64,000 nt of DNA from Acanthochromis polyacanthus. Lineage: Eukaryota; Chordata; Actinopteri; Pomacentridae. Position 1 is the first letter of the stretch, and each line of letters starts with the position of its first letter. The stretch lies in NCBI RefSeq assembly GCF_021347895.1, contig NC_067113.1:8475489-8539488 (forward strand), written 5' to 3'. The translations under genes were made by a program, and so were the position numbers. The notes below the pieces were generated by a model. The model did no database searches and had not been told where the DNA came from. It was given only the letters and a program-made list of their open reading frames with translations. This document shows, in pieces, positions 61,160-64,000 of this stretch.

Positions 61160-61464
61160 ATACAGGCTGCACAGTGATCGGTGTTTAGCGCTGTCACCTC
61201 ACAGCGAGAAGATCACTCGGTCATGCCCCGATTGGAGCCTGGGATCTTTCTGCATGGAGTTTGCATGTTCTCCCTGTGAAGCGTGGATCCTCACTGGGTG
61301 CTCCGACTTCCTCCAACAGTCCAAGAACATGCTCAGATTAATTGGTGATGCTCAATTGTCCGTAGGTGTGAATGTGAGTGTGATTGTTTGCCTCTATGCA
61401 TAGCCCTGTGGTAGACTGGTGACCTGTCCAGGGTGTCCCATGCCTTCACCCTAATGAGGATTAA
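61160..61464 (+). repeat. V-SINE-like repeat, 5' part (split by LINE)
   Basis: aggctgcacagtgatcggtg (head), tcacctcacagcgagaagat, tgcatggagtttgcatgttc (core), cttcctccaacagtccaag, and ggtgtgaatgtgagtgtgat, ending ctaatgaggattaag. The normal continuation (cggtgtatag...) is displaced to 62053. Confidence 0.75.
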
Positions 61465-62050
61465 GATCAAGATCGAGATCAAGCTCAAGGTACTTTATTA
61501 ATCCTGAAGGAAATTACAGCAGTCTGTTGCTCACATCCACACAGACACAGAACAAGGATAAAAGATAGAATACCCATAAAAAAAATGCAAAAATAATTAA
61601 TACAGCACTAAAGCGTGCAAGTTATCAAGACACAGCAAAAAAAAAAAAGCTCAGGACATCTCCAGCACTCCTCTCCTGCTCCTTCCTGAAATGGCTGCAT
61701 TATACAGCCTGATGGCACGTGGGACAAAAGAGTTCTTCAGTCTCTCAGTGGAGCATCCCAGTGACAGGAGTCTGGAGCTCATGGTGCTCCTCTGATGGAA
61801 CAAGACTGAATTCAGGGAGTGGCTCTGATTGGACAGGATGGCCCTGATTTTAGAGAGCGTCCTCTGCTCCACCACCTCCTCCACAGAGTCCAGACTCAGC
61901 CCAACCACAGAGCCAGCTTTACGTATCAGCCTGTTCAGCCTCTGGATGTCCTTCTTCTTAGTGCTGCCCCCGCAGCACACAACAGCGCAAAAGAGGACAC
62001 TGGACACAATAGATTGTTAAAACATGTACAATAACTTAGAACAGACCCTG
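61465..62050 (-). mobile_element. LINE 3' fragment inserted in the SINE tail
   Basis: The low-coordinate end carries tactttattaatcctgaag and gaaattacagcag, the 3' end of a fish LINE family read on the other strand, preceded by a short simple repeat (gatcaagatcgagatcaag). The coding relic is at 61651-62007. Candidate target duplication: ggattaag on the left and ggatttag on the right. Confidence 0.6.
61651..62007 (-). pseudogene. LINE ORF C-terminal fragment
   Basis: 118 codons open on the minus strand: IQRLNRLIRKAGSVVGLSLD, VEEVVEQRTLSKIRAILSN, SHSLNSVLFHQ, LKNSFVPRAIRLYNAAI. This is the region after the reverse transcriptase in CR1/Rex-group LINEs (R..RKAGSVVG and NSFVPRA... signatures). The frame is uninterrupted, suggesting a younger insertion than most relics here. 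Confidence 0.7.
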
Positions 62051-62052
62051 GA

Positions 62053-62086
62053 TTTAGTGGTGTATAGACAATTGATGGATGCTCTC
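62053..62086 (+). repeat. V-SINE-like repeat tail (continuation of 61160-61464)
   Basis: ttagtggtgtatagacaatt then gatggatg, matching the SINE's terminal ggattaagcggtgtatagaaaatgg... pattern. Confidence 0.65.
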
Positions 62087-64000
62087 ATACAACACAAGCC
62101 TACACACAAATATAAGTGTTGTGATAGAATATAAATGTCTTGCTGCAGTTTTCTGAGCTGAACCATCTGTTTCAGTAGGTCAGCTATGGGTCATTATCAT
62201 GGATATATTCAGTAACATAACACGGAGTGAATTTTCAATGCAATGACTAGTACATGACCTCTGGCAATCTGCAGTACTTGTTTCAACATTGTTCTCAGTG
62301 GTCTGAACATAACTCACTACTTTCACTGTCGTTTCATTGTATGAGAACAAATGGGCCTTTGATGTCAACCATTATTAACATCTTCCAGCTGTATTCTGTC
62401 ACTTGAGACTTACAGATAGGGACCAGTTGTGTATTGGTGCATAGCTGTGTGCGTCTCTGTGTGAAAAGATTACTTTCTTGTCAAGGTGAGTCTGTGAGAG
62501 CAATGACTGCAGTCTTGCTCAGACGTTTTCAGAAGTAAGACGTTGCTCTGATTTCTCACATTGCCGCTGAGATGCTCTGTATGCAGTGCGTGCATCAGGT
62601 TCAAACTTCGATAAATTATGCAGAGGGGGCTAGATTGTCATAAGAAATTTTGAAGTGCTGCACTATACAAGATTTACTAGCATCAGATATGTATTTTTTT
62701 TCTTCCAATATTCATCGAGCAGTATCACTGCACTCACCCTTAACCCACTGGATGATCACTTTCTCAACTAAACTCAACTTTCACTCCTCCAATAAAGATT
62801 TCTTTCAGGAAATGTAAATTCTATATTCTGCTCCAGACTAGTGATATTTATTACACTTGTCAACACACAGTCACTTGAATTTAAATCTTCATCAGCATAT
62901 GGAAAAATGTTGTCATTTAATATGATTATTGCCCAGCTACATTTTGCACTGCTCTCACTGTGACAGGCTGATATTACACTGATACACTCTACACTGATAT
63001 TAAGCACGCCCGTCTGTTTCCCAATTCATTTTAAAGTGAGCGGACCTGACCAGGCTTAACTATTAGACCCTGCTCTCAAAAATGTATTACATGCATTATA
63101 GCACTCAGAGAAGCAGGAATAGCTAGAACAGAACTGGTTCCCTTTGTGCCATTGCTTTCATTCAGTGTGATTACGAGAGTTCCAACGTGTTAGATTTAAA
63201 AAATGTAAAATTTCTCATTTTGGCAGCTCCTCATGTCAGTATTAACAAAAGACACAGTGACAGAGAACAACATATGGCATAACCAGCCTCTCCCAGCCCT
63301 CACCATCACACACATACCAGACAGGGAAACCAGAGTTTCTTGTGAATAAATGAAATCCTAACGGCTCCAAAATTACAAATGAGCTTCAGTGCTCATTTTA
63401 AAGTGTTCCAGATGAGAGCTCTCTGATTTGTTTTGCAGGATTTTAAATGCATAGTCACTCTTCATATTTTATTAAGGAACAGTAGTTACACCATATGGTG
63501 CAACTGTTGCTGTAAAAAGGCCTTGAATTTATTTCCCTTTGCAACCAGAGCACCGATCACACCTTTTCTCAAGGTGCTTCCCTCTGCATCTGGAACATAA
63601 TTGGTGAGCAAGCACAAATTGTGTTCCACTGCAACAAAAATGTCACTTTGATTTAATTTAGTCTCTCCATGTGTTTTATGCAAATTCACTAGAAAGGGTC
63701 GAAGCACAATTGGGCCATAAGGTGGGACTTTGGGTTTAAGAAAAATTGAAGTTAAAAACATTTTTTCTTCCGACTTACGTTTCAAATGGATCTCTGCAAC
63801 TGGAGGGAAAATCTGTGTTTTTCTGTGTCATTCAACAGGCATACTACATAAAGTTTACTCTCTGTAAATCACCTGTGAGATAAAGTGTGCCCCAAAGAGG
63901 TGAGGGACACATTGTCCCTGAACACTAAGGAACAATATAAAAACCCTGGGCCAATGCAAAACCACAGCTTAGCTGGTGCTCCCCAGGAGCCTTTGGATAT
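62087..64000. other. Intronic stretch, nothing recognised
   Basis: No recognised repeat. A minus-strand open frame of 99 codons at 63486-63785 (KPKVPPYGPIVLRPFLVN, AVEHNLCLLTNYVPDAEG) has no known domain and no clear splice sites. Confidence 0.45.

Noticed and set aside
63486..63785. 99-codon minus-strand frame at the right edge
   Set aside because: No recognised motif, no splice-site pair, and length within the range expected by chance.

Overview
This is vertebrate, almost certainly teleost fish, intronic DNA. It is AT-rich, has no dense coding, operons or ribosome binding sites, and carries many microsatellites and degenerate repeats typical of bony fish: Tc1/mariner transposons, V-SINE-like SINEs, L2- and L1-type LINE fragments, and piggyBac-like MITEs. 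The one convincing host coding feature is a 205-bp exon at 19565-19769 (+). It encodes part of the first MAM domain of ALK, the anaplastic lymphoma kinase receptor; its paralogue LTK is the alternative. The rest of the window is best read as the large introns on either side of that exon. I see no complete host gene, tRNA, rRNA or CRISPR array.

Layout. 1-9.4 kb: a decayed Tc1 copy (905-1760), an old tRNA-type SINE (2766-2925), two copies of a Helitron/Helentron-like repeat (4030-4655, 8986-9406), a mariner remnant and a TA-flanked MITE (6490-6855). 10-15 kb: a third Helentron-like copy, a Tc1 deletion derivative (11821-12110), and a well-preserved 1.63-kb Tc1 element (12390-14017) whose transposase is broken by one in-frame stop. 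That element sits inside a V-SINE copy. 16.7-19.2 kb: a Helentron fragment, two back-to-back perfect hairpins, a Tc1 remnant, then a CA-repeat/telomere-like cluster. 19.5-20.8 kb: the alk exon and, 228 bp downstream, a TTAA-flanked piggyBac-like MITE. 23-26 kb: a GATA array and little else recognisable. 26.6-30.2 kb: a transposon island of two MITE copies, two Tc1 deletion derivatives, a SINE and an unclassified repeat. 30-36 kb: mostly unrecognised sequence with one GC-richer, coding-like minus-strand stretch. 36-41.3 kb: a 0.98-kb unclassified inverted-repeat element, a Tc1 remnant, an unassigned open frame and a second piggyBac-like MITE. 42.5-46.2 kb: a Tc1 remnant with an internal deletion, an L1-type LINE 3' end and a TA/TG array. 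47.9-52.9 kb: Helentron-like copies (one interrupted by a 0.54-kb insertion) and a complete but frameshifted Tc1 element (51316-52851). 56.6-62.1 kb: an L2-type LINE fragment, another Helentron-like copy, a Tc1 remnant, a GATA array, and a SINE split by a LINE 3' fragment.

Nothing here works as a multi-gene system. The most interesting item is the seven-copy Helentron-like family with subterminal inverted repeats, a 3' hairpin and CTAG termini, in two structural forms. Next are the 33-bp inverted-repeat element at 36227-37202 and the near-intact Tc1 copy. Family assignments rest on motif recognition by eye, without database searches.
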